Positions 33,701 to 45,110 of a stretch of DNA of 64,000 nt are shown piece after piece. The notes beneath the pieces were generated by a model. The model was not told the DNA's origin, did no database searches, and was given only the letters and a program-made list of their open reading frames with translations. Numbering within the stretch: the stretch's first letter is position 1; the number at the start of each line of letters is the position of its first letter. The position numbers and the translations under genes were made by a program. The stretch is from Bostrychus sinensis (taxonomy: Eukaryota > Chordata > Actinopteri > Gobiiformes > Eleotridae): NCBI GenBank assembly GCA_020698575.1, contig CM036252.1:28287206-28351205 (forward strand), written 5' to 3'.

Positions 33701-35825
33701 TGAAGAACAATGCACAGAGGCTCATATCTACACAAATCCCTACAGGCTGCAGGCTGCCCACTTTGTGCCTCTTTGACTGCTGCCAAACCTTCATTCATAC
33801 GCTCCACTGACTGTTCTACCGTCAGGCCTTTTAAACTCTGGGGGGAACATCCCTGGGGAGAGAGAGCGGGAGGGTGGTGCGGGGCATGGGGGTAAGTCAT
33901 GTGGAGTAGTCAGGAGAAGGCTGCTATCATCCATTCCTATTAGAGCAGAGAAGAAGACAGCAGGCAGGTCCACTCACATGTATTCTCCCTGTGGTACCAA
34001 GGCAGGAAAAAAAAAAAAAATCCAAGAGCGTGCAGCTATTGATTACAATGGTACTGGACTTGCTACTACAAAGCTATTTGAACTTACTGAAGATAAGTCT
34101 CTCCTACCCAATTTGACAGAACCAAACTTTAGTGATCTGTACAAAATGATGAAATTGTCAGAAGCAATTGCCAGGACTGCATAGAAGAAATCATTAGTGT
34201 TTTGTGTGGCTCCAGGCTCATATCATTGCGAGATAGGGCCAATTCTTTAGTGGAGACCAGCACTGTCCAGGTTGTTCTATGTCAATATGCAGACAAAGAT
34301 ATTTCAAGCAGAAAGCCATATTAGATAGTTTTGATTTAACAGGAAATTCATTTCAGGGTCCTATATTTTGCATTTCTGAAATATTTTTTGGACACCTGTG
34401 CATCAATATTTCATGTTTTGAAACTGAAAATAATGTATATGTATGAAAAATAACTTCTTATGGGGAACTTTGACTTTGCAGATTAGGCTTGGATTAGGTG
34501 TCTGACGCCTCCTACTGGCAGCAGTGGGGACTTGACAGAGCCAAAAATGCAGCGACGTGCAGGATTTTAGAATGGGCCCTAAAATTAAAAAGCACATTCA
34601 GTACTCCAGGTTTATGCATTCTTTTTTTTTTTTATTTATAAAATATTGCTGTTTACTGGTGCTTATTCATTAATATTTGATTTTGTGAAAACATTTATTA
34701 CAATTTCTTTTTTTTTTGTTATGAGATTACAAATTTAACAGGATTTAAAGTTGAATTTATGCTAAAAAAAACACTGGCTGCACTACCTGATGTTACACTT
34801 CGAATAAAATGGCTAATTAGCATGGTTATTAGCATAGCAACATGATGCTAACTGATAAATAAATGAGCTGACTCCCTTGTAGTTTGGCAATTTAAGCGCT
34901 GAAATTATCAAAATAAATCTGTTAGAAGAGGACGGATTCAGGAAACAGTATGTGCGTTTTTGAGGTGGAAACATTCTAACGTGGTAAAAAGCTCAAAAAT
35001 GTCAATTTAGCAGAATAGGGGAGCTTTAATGTGTTCCAGGAGCAGGTTAGGGATTAGTTTGCTTGCATAAAGAAGTACCTTCTCAGCAAATAAACCAGCT
35101 TTGTGATACCCACCAATGCAGCTAGAGCCCAGAATCACCATCGCTGATTCATCAGAAACACATCAGTCAAGTCAATGTAACGTTAGCAATGAGAAACAAA
35201 AGCGAGGAGGAAGTGGAACTAAATCTTGAGACAGTGACCTTTACCTCCGTGCGCAGTGTTAAATGCTAAACACGCTGCTGCTTACTGTGGAGCGTGGCTT
35301 TCTCAACCCTCAGGGCCCCTTCCCTCACCTCCTGAATCCTCGGAGAGACAGACGGGAGCAGAGAGAGCAGGCGTAGCAGGAGGTGTGTCAGCTCTGGCTC
35401 TAGGCTGCCTGCCTGACTATCTCACTTGACATCTTTTCTTGGTCGGTTTAGTGCAGTTGGGTGAAAAATGGAATATGACCATTTCTAGGTTCCGTTCCAT
35501 TTTTGATGGATTTTTGTAGAATGCATAAAAAATAATACATGGATTGGCCTTGGAGACATTTGGTGTAATACAATGAATGAGTACCCATAGCATTAGGATC
35601 CAATGCAAGTGCAATAAGTCTGTGTCTACCCTTCTGCTATTTAGTGTCAGGTGTGACAAACCAATCTTACAGGAAGATTTAAAGGGGAAAAAAATGGAAA
35701 TTGTCAATTTTTGTCTGATCTATGAGGAAAGGAGAAAGAGAATGCAAACATTCTGTTAAATCAGTGGCTTACTTGGGCTCAGTGTGTGCCATAGAACCTT
35801 CCACAAACAATGTCAAGTCTAGCAT
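33701..35825. other. unique sequence
   Basis: 33700-33970 and 35180-35430 are relatively GC-rich with CpGs and no repeats. The plus frame at 33978-34184 is protein-like after a poly-A run but has no family or splice support. T runs at 34622-34632 and 34709-34718. No gene claimed. Confidence 0.4.
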
Positions 35826-36420
35826 AATCCAATCCAATCCACCTTTATTTGTACAGCACAGTTTACCAACAAAAAGTCTCCAAAGTGCTGCACAGAGAAG
35901 TCAATTCAATAGAAGCAAACACAAAAAATGAAGTACTTTAAAATATTGTAACTAAATAAATAATTAAAAAGTAAAAGGCAATCATATAAGATGGTAAAAC
36001 ACAATAAAAGCAATAAAAGACATTCAGAGGACCACATAATTCACAGGCTGGGTCAAAAGCCAGCGAGTCAAAGTGTGTTTTAAGTCTTAAAAGCATCAAC
36101 CCTGGGGGGGGGCTTGACGTGGGAGGGTAGGGTGCTCCAGAGTTTAAGGTGCACCACACAGAATAGCCTGGTCTGCCCAGCTTTTAAGCCTTGTCTTCAG
36201 CATGACAAGCCGGAGCTGGTCCTCATGAGCTCAGCGAGTGCAAAGGTGTGTTAAGTACAATGACGTCAGAAATGCAGCCAGTTCATGCAAAGCTTTCAAA
36301 ACAAACAATAAATTCTTAAAATTAACTCTAAAATGAATAGGAAGCAAATTAACTTTAGATAAAATGTGTACATTACAGAAGTCCAAAACATAGTTCAGGT
36401 TCTCTACCCTACTAAGGCAC
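35826..36420 (-). mobile_element. L2-like LINE/SINE 3' region, antisense
   Basis: Begins AATCCAATCCACCTTTATTT and GTACAGCACAG, then CTCCAAAGTGCTGCACAG; on the minus strand this is the tail of a frequent teleost non-LTR repeat. The segment GTAGGGTGCTCCAGAGTTTA inside also belongs to it. 5'-truncated, no reverse transcriptase seen. Confidence 0.55.
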
Positions 36421-37412
36421 TGTACACAAGAATAATACACAATATTTTTTGAGAATGTGGTGTTTGTATTTTCTGTGGCTAATGGTGGTTCTGATCTTTC
36501 CAATTTGACTGCTTGGTTTCCAGGCCAAAAATGGTAATCGTAAAAATAAAAAATTATAAAATAAAATTTAAAAAAGTTAAAATAAAATAAAAAGGGCCTG
36601 TTTTTTCTTTTCAGCGAATCTTTTGTTTGGGTACTTTTTTTTTTTTTTTTCCCCCCCTTCCCAGTGCGGTGCAAACAACCATGTACTATGACTGGAGTTT
36701 TGGGCACCTCGTATGGGAATCAAACCCCTGACTTCTTATTCCAAAAGCAAGAGATCTAAAGGGAGCCTAATCAGTGGTGTTGGTTAGCTCATATGTTGGA
36801 AAAGCTTGTTTAATACAGCTAAAATCTTAACAATTTTTTTTTTGATAATGTAAAAAAAATAAATAAATAAATAAAAAAAAAGCTGTGCAGCCCAGACACA
36901 ACACAACACACAAGATTATCATTGGTGCTACTGGTGTTTTATGTTCCCCATCTTCTATTCCTTTGTATTTTGCATGTATGCAGCATAAATGGCCTTTCAT
37001 TTTACCATAACCACAAATAAGATGCACTGTTATCACAGAACTGAAAGCTCTCTGGCAACATGTAACAGGCTTCAGTGTGGACTATGTGCATTTTCACATC
37101 TGCCATTTTCAAAATGTCAGCAGACACTTCTTTAAACCCAGCATATGGATCTGTAAATATCAGCTTTTGTGCAGATTCTAGCTCCAAATGACACAATACA
37201 GCCTTCGATTTTCTAAAGGACTATTTGGCATCCTTAAAATATAATACTATTGATTTCTTGATGCCATTTAGTACAGTGTGGATAGCAGTGAAAAATAATG
37301 CTGCATGGAATTTAACATTTTTATGTGTTGCATGGCAGGACAATACACATTTTTTTGCCCAATATTGGCATTTTTAAAAGGTTGACAACGCAAGTGAATG
37401 TGTGCTTTGTAG
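36421..37412. other. unique AT-rich sequence
   Basis: A T/C run at about 36637-36656 and AAAT repeats near 36855-36875. The open frame of 158 codons at 36231-36707 (minus) is Lys/Phe-rich and looks like chance. Confidence 0.45.
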
Positions 37413-37956
37413 CAGTTTTTCCCAACCAAAAGTAGGCGGACCCACAGGGGTACGCAAACACTTTGCAGGGGGTACTTGGAATTATTTCATAAATACAAAT
37501 ATTTCAGATTTGAAGTGTCTCCTTGACTGCTAAAAGTGCTTATCTGAGTATTATATTTTGTTACATATTTTTCTGTTATTTAATAGCTTTTTTCTTAGGG
37601 GAATTATTCTTTTTTTTTTTTTTTTTTGTATTAATATGTTTTTATTAGTTTATTATTACAATTTATTTCATTTTTTATTTATTCTGAACATAAAATATAT
37701 AGTAAAATAAATCAATGTTATAGTAGTTTATATTTTATTTTATATTTTTATTCTAAAGGCAGGTAGATTATTTTTTATTTTATGTTTTATCTTGAATTTA
37801 AGTTGAAAATAATAAAATGCAAGATAATTTCTATCTACAGTAAATTAAGTATTAATACACTTTTTGAAGAATAATGAGTGAGATGAGTGAGGGGGTACTT
37901 ATGGTATGACAAATAGACCAGGGGTACACAAGACAAAAAAAGTTCGGGAGCCACTG
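37413..37956. mobile_element. hAT-type MITE, large family copy 1
   Basis: Starts CAGTTTTTCCCAACC and ends GTTCGGGAGCCACTG. Target duplication CTTTGTAG (37405-37412) / CTTTATAG (37957-37964), 7/8. Subterminal words GGGGTACGCAAACACTTTGC and GGGGGTACTTATGGTATGAC also occur, reversed, in the copy at 43377-43946. AT-rich interior without a transposase. Confidence 0.75.
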
Positions 37957-38264
37957 CTTTATAGAACTCCCTAATGTTCTCTACCAACTCCCTGACAGCA
38001 CACTCATGCACGTGGCCACTGAAAACATGGTGGTCTTCGAAGATGCAGTATATTTAAGGAATAGTGTAATCTTTTGCACTTACAATGTATTGTTACAATG
38101 GCAGCAGTCACTAAACAGACAAAACTTCATTTTCTAGATATTTTTAATCACACTTTTTATTGACTTTTTATTGTGATTTTGCGGTAGGTATATCATAAGT
38201 TTATGTTGTGGTAACTAGACCTTATTGTAATTCTTACAGTAAGTAACACAAACACAGTGTAACA
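37957..38264. other. unique sequence
   Basis: No feature supported. Confidence 0.5.
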
Positions 38265-39021
38265 CAGTGGTGATTTCTCATTGACAGCAAGAGAAGCTGA
38301 ACTTCCCTAAAATTTAAATTTTTTGGTCAAATGTGCACTGTTGAATTTAATAAAATTAGATAAGTTGCATTAAAGGTTTGCTAGAATGTGTTTAATTTCG
38401 TGAGTATGTGGTTTAATATTCAGCTGTTTATTCTGTTCTGTGATGTGATCTTCACTTCAGAGCAGCACAGACGCTGTGTAAATCCCCACTGACGCTGAGC
38501 TTCAGTGGATCTCTATGAGAGAAAATCAAGCTTTTTTTTTCATTGCAACGAAGCAAGACGGTGATTGGATAAATGCTCCAAAATTGTCCCACCCCTGGAC
38601 GCTCAGCCTCTCTGGAAGTAAATGGAGCAGTGGGCGGGCCATGACGCTGGCTGATCGATGATGATTGGAGGAACTGGCGGAAGATTTTGACAGTCAGTCA
38701 GAGCAGTGTTTGCTGACTTTGGAGAATGTCAGGCTATGAATTGGAGGACGAGGGGCCGACAGCTCACAGCTGAGGAGACAGTCGAGTTCTGAATGAGCTG
38801 TCCGGTGTGTAAAGTGAAGTGGTTTATCTAATTTTCATCATTTGGACTTGTTACACTCTAAATAAACAAGGCTAATCAGAGCACTGTGGAGTTTGAATCT
38901 TGTTTAAGTTTGATTAGTTTGTTCATTCAGTATCAATGTTGTAGGGAAACTAGCTGCTAGTTAGCCCAGGATTAAATGGTAAATGAGCTTCCCCTGTTTT
39001 ATAAACCAGCAGCTGCCACTG
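38265..39021. mobile_element. probable hAT-type non-autonomous element with GC-richer core
   Basis: Left end CAGTGGTGATTTCTCATTG and right end CAGCAGCTGCCACTG (reverse CAGTGGCAGCTGCTG). AGAAGCTGAACTTCCC near the left is echoed by GAGCTTCCCC near the right. Flanking 8-mers GTGTAACA and ATGATACA agree at 5 of 8. The CpG-containing core at about 38450-38820 could be the promoter side of an autonomous parent. Confidence 0.5.
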
Positions 39022-39488
39022 ATGATACATTTACTGGGCATTTTGTGGTAACTTACTGGGAAAATCACAGCAAGAGCATACAGTGAACATGCGACGAGTT
39101 TTTGTCCCCGACCCACCAGTAGAGAAACATTGCTGGAACGAGCAGAGATTTGATGGTGCCACACAACATATAGGAGATTATAATGGGAAAAAATGCTCCT
39201 CATGATTACAGCTCACAACAGAGGCATTTGTTTTCATCTTTCTCAAAGTTGCAGAGAGCGTGTGGAGCCTGTAGTGTCTCATCAGTCATGACTGGACAAA
39301 CAGCATCTTTTTTGCCTCACAGTGCCGTTTTAAAAGGTTAAGAACATCACCGTATGTGTGTTTCCTTCGTTTTTCTTTTCCCCTCAGCACCCTCGGTCAT
39401 ATTACTCAGGTGTGCGTTTTCCGCTTCTGTCCTCATCACCTCGGTGCTCCTGAGGCCGGCTGTGTGTCAGCAGCGTGTATGACGTCAG

Positions 39489-39534
<46 letters not shown>

Positions 39535-39760
39535 TTGAGTGTGTTCAGAGATGTGTAGCCGTGGGCAGGAGGCGTCATCTTTTGTTTACGAAGAGGGGAT
39601 GTCTCCGAGTGGAGCTCCCCAGTGCACACTCAGACTGCCTATGTGAATGTGGGGCTGTATAATTGAATTAGCAGAGCCCTTATGGCCCCATGTTACAGGC
39701 ACTCAGAGTTCCAGCGCAGTACTGCTGGCTTGTTATTAGGCGAAAGGCAGGTCAGGGAGT
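39022..39760. other. unique, partly CpG-containing sequence
   Basis: About 39370-39402 has a polypyrimidine tract ending in CAG, as at splice acceptors, but no exon can be confirmed. The hexamer repeat below lies inside. Confidence 0.4.
39489..39535. repeat. (GTATGT)n microsatellite
   Basis: About seven hexamer units. Confidence 0.95.
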
Positions 39761-40438
39761 ACGGTGGCCCTGGAGGGTAAGATATATACACAAGTCACAA
39801 AGCACAACAAAATAAAATGTGTAATAATAATAATAATAATAATAAACAAATAAAACATAAAATAAACAAATAGACAAAAAAAAAATCTAAATCTGCATCT
39901 GTAGAAACAATACAAAACATATCCAAAACAAACTTTTTTTGTTTCAGAATCAATGTTTTTTTGTTGTTGTTTTGTGCTTTCCATTTGTTTTGATATTTTT
40001 TCTCAATTTAGCTTTTTTTTGTTGTAATTTTAGTTTTGTAATTTTTACATTTCACATTTTCTTTTTAATTTTCAAAGCAGTCATCAGGTTCAACAAAAAG
40101 ATAACTATAAGTCAACAGTGTTAGTGGTCAGAATTTGGTTACATTTTAAGCAAGTCAGTTATGAAATAAGTGAAAGCATTTACCCCTTTACTAACAGATT
40201 ATGTTTTCATTTCTTAGTTAATTTTCACAGTTCTCAATTATTGTAATTTAAATTTTATCTTCCCTTATTTGTTATTGCAACTTGCAGATTTTGTTTTTTG
40301 CTTTTCTTAAATTTGTTATTGCACTCTGTGATTTCTTTCTTTTTTTATTTGTCAGTGTTTTTATTGTTTTATTTTTTTTTTGTTTTTTTTTTTGTTGTTA
40401 TTGCTGTTGTGACTTGCCCTTTCATTCAGTGCCACTGT
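39761..40438. mobile_element. inverted-repeat element, long relative of 18610-18815
   Basis: Left end ACGGTGGCCCTGGAGGG; right end in reverse ACAGTGGCACTGAATGAAAG then GGCAAGTCACAACA. The same termini as the 206-bp element, but with a 600-bp interior of A/T-rich words and an AAT microsatellite at 39821-39844. No open transposase frame. Confidence 0.6.
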
Positions 40439-41095
40439 GGGTGAGAGTTGCATGCTGTTGAAATTGGTTAACCACTAACTTGTATTTATTTACCAAAGAA
40501 AAAGGCTTGGTTTATTTTACGGTGCTTTTATGTGTTTGTGTGTGTCCCGGGCCCTGTGGCTGCTCTGTTCAGATTTACTGCGGCGGACGTGTCAGTGATT
40601 GCTTCATCATGGTCTCTGTGTAAATCCGTGAATGAGGACCAGCTGTCGAGCATGTCCATCAATCAGGCTTCATCCAGCGCGCTCGTATCCAGCGGAGGAC
40701 GGGCCTGTTTTGTGTGTTGTCTTCAAACACAATTGTTATGTGAAAAAAAAAAAAAAAAAATTACTTCTTCTTTGTTGTGTCTCCAGCCGTTCAGATCCGC
40801 GGGACGGCGGCACACAGGTGTTGGCTACACCACGGAGAGCTCATTTATTTCAATCGGCGCTCTGTCAGTTTAGCATAGTTTAGCATAGCCACCTGAGGGT
40901 AGCTCACACCGAGGTTCAAAAGACCTTCAGCAACTCTGTTTACGCCGTTTATTTATTTTCCACAATTCAGAGAGGTGTGGTAGACTGTGCTTTTGCACCT
41001 TGGGCCAATGTTGAAAGGCAATGCAGCGCTATGACATAATATGAAAGAGTAAGACATTGTTTTAAGTTCTTTTTTATGCTATACCTAGGAGGGTA
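40439..41095. other. CpG-containing unique sequence
   Basis: 40530-40870 has more than ten CpGs and a poly-A run at 40742-40759. The open frames across it show no family. Possible regulatory or conserved block. Confidence 0.4.
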
Positions 41096-41319
41096 TAGTA
41101 ATAATAGTAATGCATCGGTCTTATATAGCGCTTTTCTAGACACTCAAAGTCGCTTTGATGCATTATTCATTCACTCCTCACCTACACTTGGTGATGATGA
41201 GCTACTTATATAGTTACAGCTGCCCTGGGGCAGACTGACAGAAGTGTGGCTGCCAATCTATGCCTATGGCCTTAACAACCACCACCAAACATACAATCAC
41301 ATTAACACATTCATACAGG
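41096..41319 (-). mobile_element. tRNA-derived SINE, antisense, 5'-truncated
   Basis: On minus it carries CTGCCCCAGGGCAGCTGTAA and the tail GTGTCTAGAAAAGCGCTATA with an ATTATT end. The tRNA-like head is missing. The tail resembles L2/CR1 3' ends, consistent with a SINE moved by an L2-type LINE. Confidence 0.7.
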
Positions 41320-41814
41320 TGGTATGTTTTTGCAGGTGTTGGTTTGTTTTTAACAGACAAGTCTATTATGATTTGCCGGGCGGCAGTAGCTCAGTTGGTA
41401 GCCCACTTACCCGAAGGTTGGTGGTTTGATTCCCACTACCGGCAATGCATACTGTTGTTGTATCTTTGGGCAAGACACTTTACCCACTTTGCCTATGAAT
41501 GTGTCAGTGTGATTGTGTTTGGTGGTGGTTGGAGGGACCATAGGCGCAAAATCCCAGCCACACTTTTGTCAGTCTGCCCCAGGGCAGCTGTAGCTATATA
41601 AGTAGCTCATCACCACCGAGTGTGAGTGAGGAGTGAATGAATAATGCACCAAATTGTAAAGCGACTTTGAGTGTCTAGAAAAGTGCTATATAAGACTAAT
41701 GCATTATTATTTTATTATTATTACCACCAAACACACAGGCACACTAACACATTCATACAGGTGGTATGTTTTTGCAGGTGTTGGTTTGTTTGTGAACAGA
41801 TAAGTCCATTATGA
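41281..41814. repeat. 91-bp direct repeat flanking the full-length SINE
   Basis: The block at 41281-41371 (ACCACCAAAC to GTCTATTATGA) recurs at 41723-41814 (ACCACCAAAC to GTCCATTATGA) with few differences. The first 38 bases are antisense SINE; the rest (GGTGGTATGTTTTTGCAGGT onward) is not. The SINE fills the space between the two copies. Confidence 0.8.
41376..41722 (+). mobile_element. tRNA-derived SINE, full length
   Basis: CCGGGCGGCAGTAGCTCAGT contains a perfect A box (TAGCTCAGTTGG, about 41387-41398), and GGTTTGATTCCC (about 41423) is a good B box. The body TGGGCAAGACACTTTACCCA and CTGCCCCAGGGCAGCTGTAG is followed by AAAGTGCTATATAAG and an (ATT) tail. The best-preserved SINE in the window. 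Transcription would be by RNA polymerase III. Confidence 0.8.
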
Positions 41815-41903
41815 CAGTAATTGTCAGTAATTTCCCAAAGAAAAAAATATTAGTTTTTTTGGTGTGAGTCTGGATCACTAACCTGGCACCTAAGCTAACA
41901 TAC

Positions 41904-42373
41904 AGGGTTCGTACAGTCATGGAAAAGTCATGGAATTTTAAAACGCAATTTACAGGTTGTGGAAAAGTTTTGGAATTTTATACTTTGGTGTAAAGTTTTG
42001 GAAAAGTTTTGGAAATTTAAACAGTCTGAGTAATATTCACCCACTACTAGTTAAACCTGTGCCAGCCTGTCAAGATGATTACTTTAAATCTTAATTTATT
42101 GTTTAAAAATGCATTCTGAACCAACTTACAAAGCATAATTATCTTTTATTCACTGGTATGTAAGCTATAAGTCAGTAAAACGAGTGGAATAATATATTTC
42201 TGGGGGAAGAGCCCCAAATGTTTTGACGACTGACTAATTTCCAATTTTAACAGATGAAATTGCAGGAAAAAATTGTAATGCACCACACTTGACATTTTGA
42301 ATACTATTTATAAGTCATTTTAGTCATTCAGCTCTTTTGGAAAATTTATGGAAAAATTTTGAACCTGTTGAAC
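41904..42373. mobile_element. GTTCGTACAGTCATGGAAAA repeat
   Basis: Starts GGGTTCGTACAGTCATGG, continues with repeated TTTTGGAA words and ends near AATTTTGAACCTGTTGAAC. A familiar teleost DNA-transposon-like repeat. Boundaries on the right are approximate. Confidence 0.5.
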
Positions 42374-42884
42374 ACATTTGTAAAGGGAAGGGAACTTGGA
42401 GTTGACTGAATGATGTACCAGCTATAGTAAATAGTACAATACTATGGTTTTAAGATGTAATAAGAGATAAAAGGATGTGAGATGATTTTTGGGTGTTTTG
42501 TAAATGTTTAGCAGCATAAGCTCGGTGTCAGCATGTTGTTAGTAGGTATCATTATTAGGCTTGTTTGGCAAACCTAACACCCACCTACTCGCGACAGGAC
42601 TGTCACGCCATTGGCCCAAACAAATCAGCAAGAGCCGAACAAGATGAATTTTTGTGAGTTTGGGAACTTGCTTGTGCAATATAAATGGCTCATTTTAGAT
42701 GCAGGAGTTTTATACAAGATTCTTTAAACCATTGTGAGATTGTGCACATTGTCTGTTAGCAGCATGGCTCAGACTGTAACAGGTAGGTAACTACTAACTG
42801 ACATAAGGAAGAAGACACTATTTCATTATGAAGGTATTGTTACAGAGGAGACAGTGGGTGTTTCTAGAGTTTTTTGTAGTTTGG
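42374..42884. other. unique AT-rich sequence
   Basis: No supported feature. Confidence 0.5.
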
Positions 42885-43002
42885 CTGGTCCTGCAACTTA
42901 CAGTCCAATGCAACCTATACATGTTTTCTTCCTCTTCATGATGCATTTTTTAACCAATGCGACTTATACTCCGGAGCGACTTATAGTCTGGAAAATACGG
43001 TA
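42885..43002. mobile_element. right end of a TACCGTATTTTC-type DNA transposon
   Basis: Ends with CGACTTATAGTCTGGAAAAT then ACGGTA, the same terminus type as the complete element at 60598-61154 though from another subfamily (GCGACTTATACTCCGGAGC). The left end is not seen. Confidence 0.6.
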
Positions 43003-43036
43003 CAGCTCAAACATTTGCATTATTCATAATTTGCAT

Positions 43037-43325
43037 TGACAGTGGCTCAGGAGGTAGTGCAGTAGTCCTATAAGGTTGGAGGTTTGAATCCTGCCATCCA
43101 CAGTTCATACAGTTGTGTCCTTGGGCAAGGCACCCACCTTGCCTGGTATGCATGTGTTAGTGTGATTGATGGCGGTCGGAAAGGCTGCAGGGGCAAGAAT
43201 GGCAGCCATGTCTCATTCATCCTGCCCCAGGGCAACTGTGGCTATAGAAGTAGCTTATCACCACTGAGAGTGTTTTGAGAATTCAAGGCTTGGAAAGGCC
43301 AATATAAATCTAATTTATTATCATC
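43037..43325 (+). mobile_element. tRNA-derived SINE
   Basis: Decayed A box (TGGCTCAGGAGGTAG) and B box (GGTTTGAATCCTG). The body TTGGGCAAGGCACCCACC, CTGCCCCAGGGCAACTGTGG and CCAATATAAATCTAATTTAT show the same family as 41376. Confidence 0.7.
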
Positions 43326-43376
43326 ATATTATTAAAATTCTGAAGCTACTCACACAGGGGCAACAGTGGAGTAGAG

Positions 43377-43946
43377 CAGTGATTTACAACCTTTTTTGTT
43401 TTGTGTCCCCCCTGGGCTTTTTGTCATACCATAAGTAAAAGTAAAAAAGTATTAAAAAAAATTTGTTTTTATTAGAACAAAAACATTTTATACTTTTTTG
43501 TAAATGTTATTTCTCCTGCATTTTTTTTAAAAACTCAAATAAAAAAAATCTGCTTGCCTTTAAAAATAAAAATTTAAAATAGAAATATAATATAAATTTC
43601 TATTACATTTATTTATTTTACTATATACTCACGTCCAAAGTAAACTTAAAAAATAAATAATAAACTTAACAAAAAATACATAAAATCAGTTTAATAACTC
43701 CCATTTTGAATAAGCTATTTAACAAAAAAAAAAAAAAAAAAAAGTACAACATACAATATATTATTCAATAATAATTTTAGTGGTTTTAACTCCTTTTCAT
43801 CAGTCAATGAGACACTTGAGCTTTTCTTCATAAGTTTCAATAGTTTAATAAGAAACGATTACAAATATTTCCTTATCATTTTGGTACCCCCTGCAAAGTG
43901 CTCACGTACCCCTAGGGGTCCCTGTACCCCTGGTTGGGAAACACTG
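43377..43946. mobile_element. hAT-type MITE, large family copy 2
   Basis: Reverse orientation to 37413-37956: its right end GGTTGGGAAACACTG and GCAAAGTGCTCACGTACCCC correspond to that copy's left end. Flanking 8-mers GAGTAGAG and GCATAAAG agree at 5 of 8. AT-rich interior, no transposase. Confidence 0.7.
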
Positions 43947-45110
43947 GCATAAAGGGTTAAGCATTTAACCTACTTACACAACATGAACATGAACACACAC
44001 ACACACACGCAAAAAACAATTTCTTTGGGTCTTTATACACTAAATAGCACAGTTTTTTTTTAGTATCTATATGAACATTTTGTGTAAAATGTTTCAAGAT
44101 TCTGTTTCATGTGTGCATTGTAGCCTTGAGATTTTTGGTTTCCAATTCCATTCTAACTTTTTGCAATACTGTTGTTAAAATAACCTGATGTGTGACACAC
44201 AAAAAAAAAAATGGTCATGGAACTTCTAATGAGGAAGACACAGTGACATGTTTTTGCAGGCATTGGTTTGTTTTTTGGTTGAAGTGCAGGAAGACATTTT
44301 TGCTGAAAAAAAGATGGGTTTATGGTTGGGGTTAGGGTATAGACATTTCCACCAATATTACAGAAAGAACCATTAAAAATATCCAGCAAAAAGACAGTGT
44401 GATATCTTCCCCTTCCCTGCCATATTTAGCAGCGTGTTGTGTTCAGGAACGCTCTGTATACTTGCCGAGTCTGTCCATAAATCTGTGCATTTGCATTTTT
44501 TTTTAGCATTCACTTATTGGCTGCATACACCGGCTCCTTTCTTTCAGAATTTAAAGCTAACGGTAGATCACAGCAAATCTGCTTAAAACACATTTCGGCA
44601 TTTCGCACAATGGGGCGGCAGTAATATGTCACGTTTTAATGGCCCTTGCAATCTGTCCTGTAGACTGCAAAACGGTGACGGTGCGGCGTGAATAATGGGG
44701 ATTAAATGAGGAGAGGGTGCAGAGTTCAGAATCGCAGCGCTCTGGGTTTTGAGCAGTGAGAGGTGGTAAGCGGTAAAAAAAAAAAGGCCCCACAGAGGAA
44801 GAGCACAGGCATGTCAGTGTGCATAATTTAGCACGGACAAGCCGCTTACATAGTCGTGCTGCGCGGCAGGTGTGAATGAGATGTCGGAGATTGTTAGCGG
44901 CTAAGTGCAATGAATCTTTATGAGTGAGCTAATCTCAGTTGTGGATCCATACGGAGAAGACACACACAGTTTTCTAAAACGTCACACATTATTGTTTTCT
45001 CACAAAGAGTATGACGCACACTTACATCTAGAGTATATGAGTAAGCAATAAGGGCTGTACGTACTATAGAGGCCACAGAGGTCCAGATCTTTGTATTTTT
45101 ATGTTACTAG
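43947..45110. other. unique sequence with a candidate conserved block
   Basis: GCAGGCATTGGTTTGTTTTT near 44257 echoes the non-SINE part of the 41281 repeat. About 44540-44945 is CpG-containing, balanced and repeat-free apart from an A run, and is one of the stronger candidates for conserved non-coding DNA. Confidence 0.45.

Noticed and set aside
33978..34184. Plus frame that looks protein-like after a poly-A run.
   Set aside because: No family, no splice acceptor or start support, and length within chance expectation for 64 kb of AT-rich DNA.
36231..36707. 158-codon minus frame.
   Set aside because: Partly inside an L2-like repeat and otherwise Lys/Phe low-complexity from A/T runs.
41376..41450. 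Possible tRNA gene (perfect A and B boxes).
   Set aside because: The downstream sequence is SINE body with an ATT tail, and the cloverleaf stems do not form; it is a tRNA-derived SINE.
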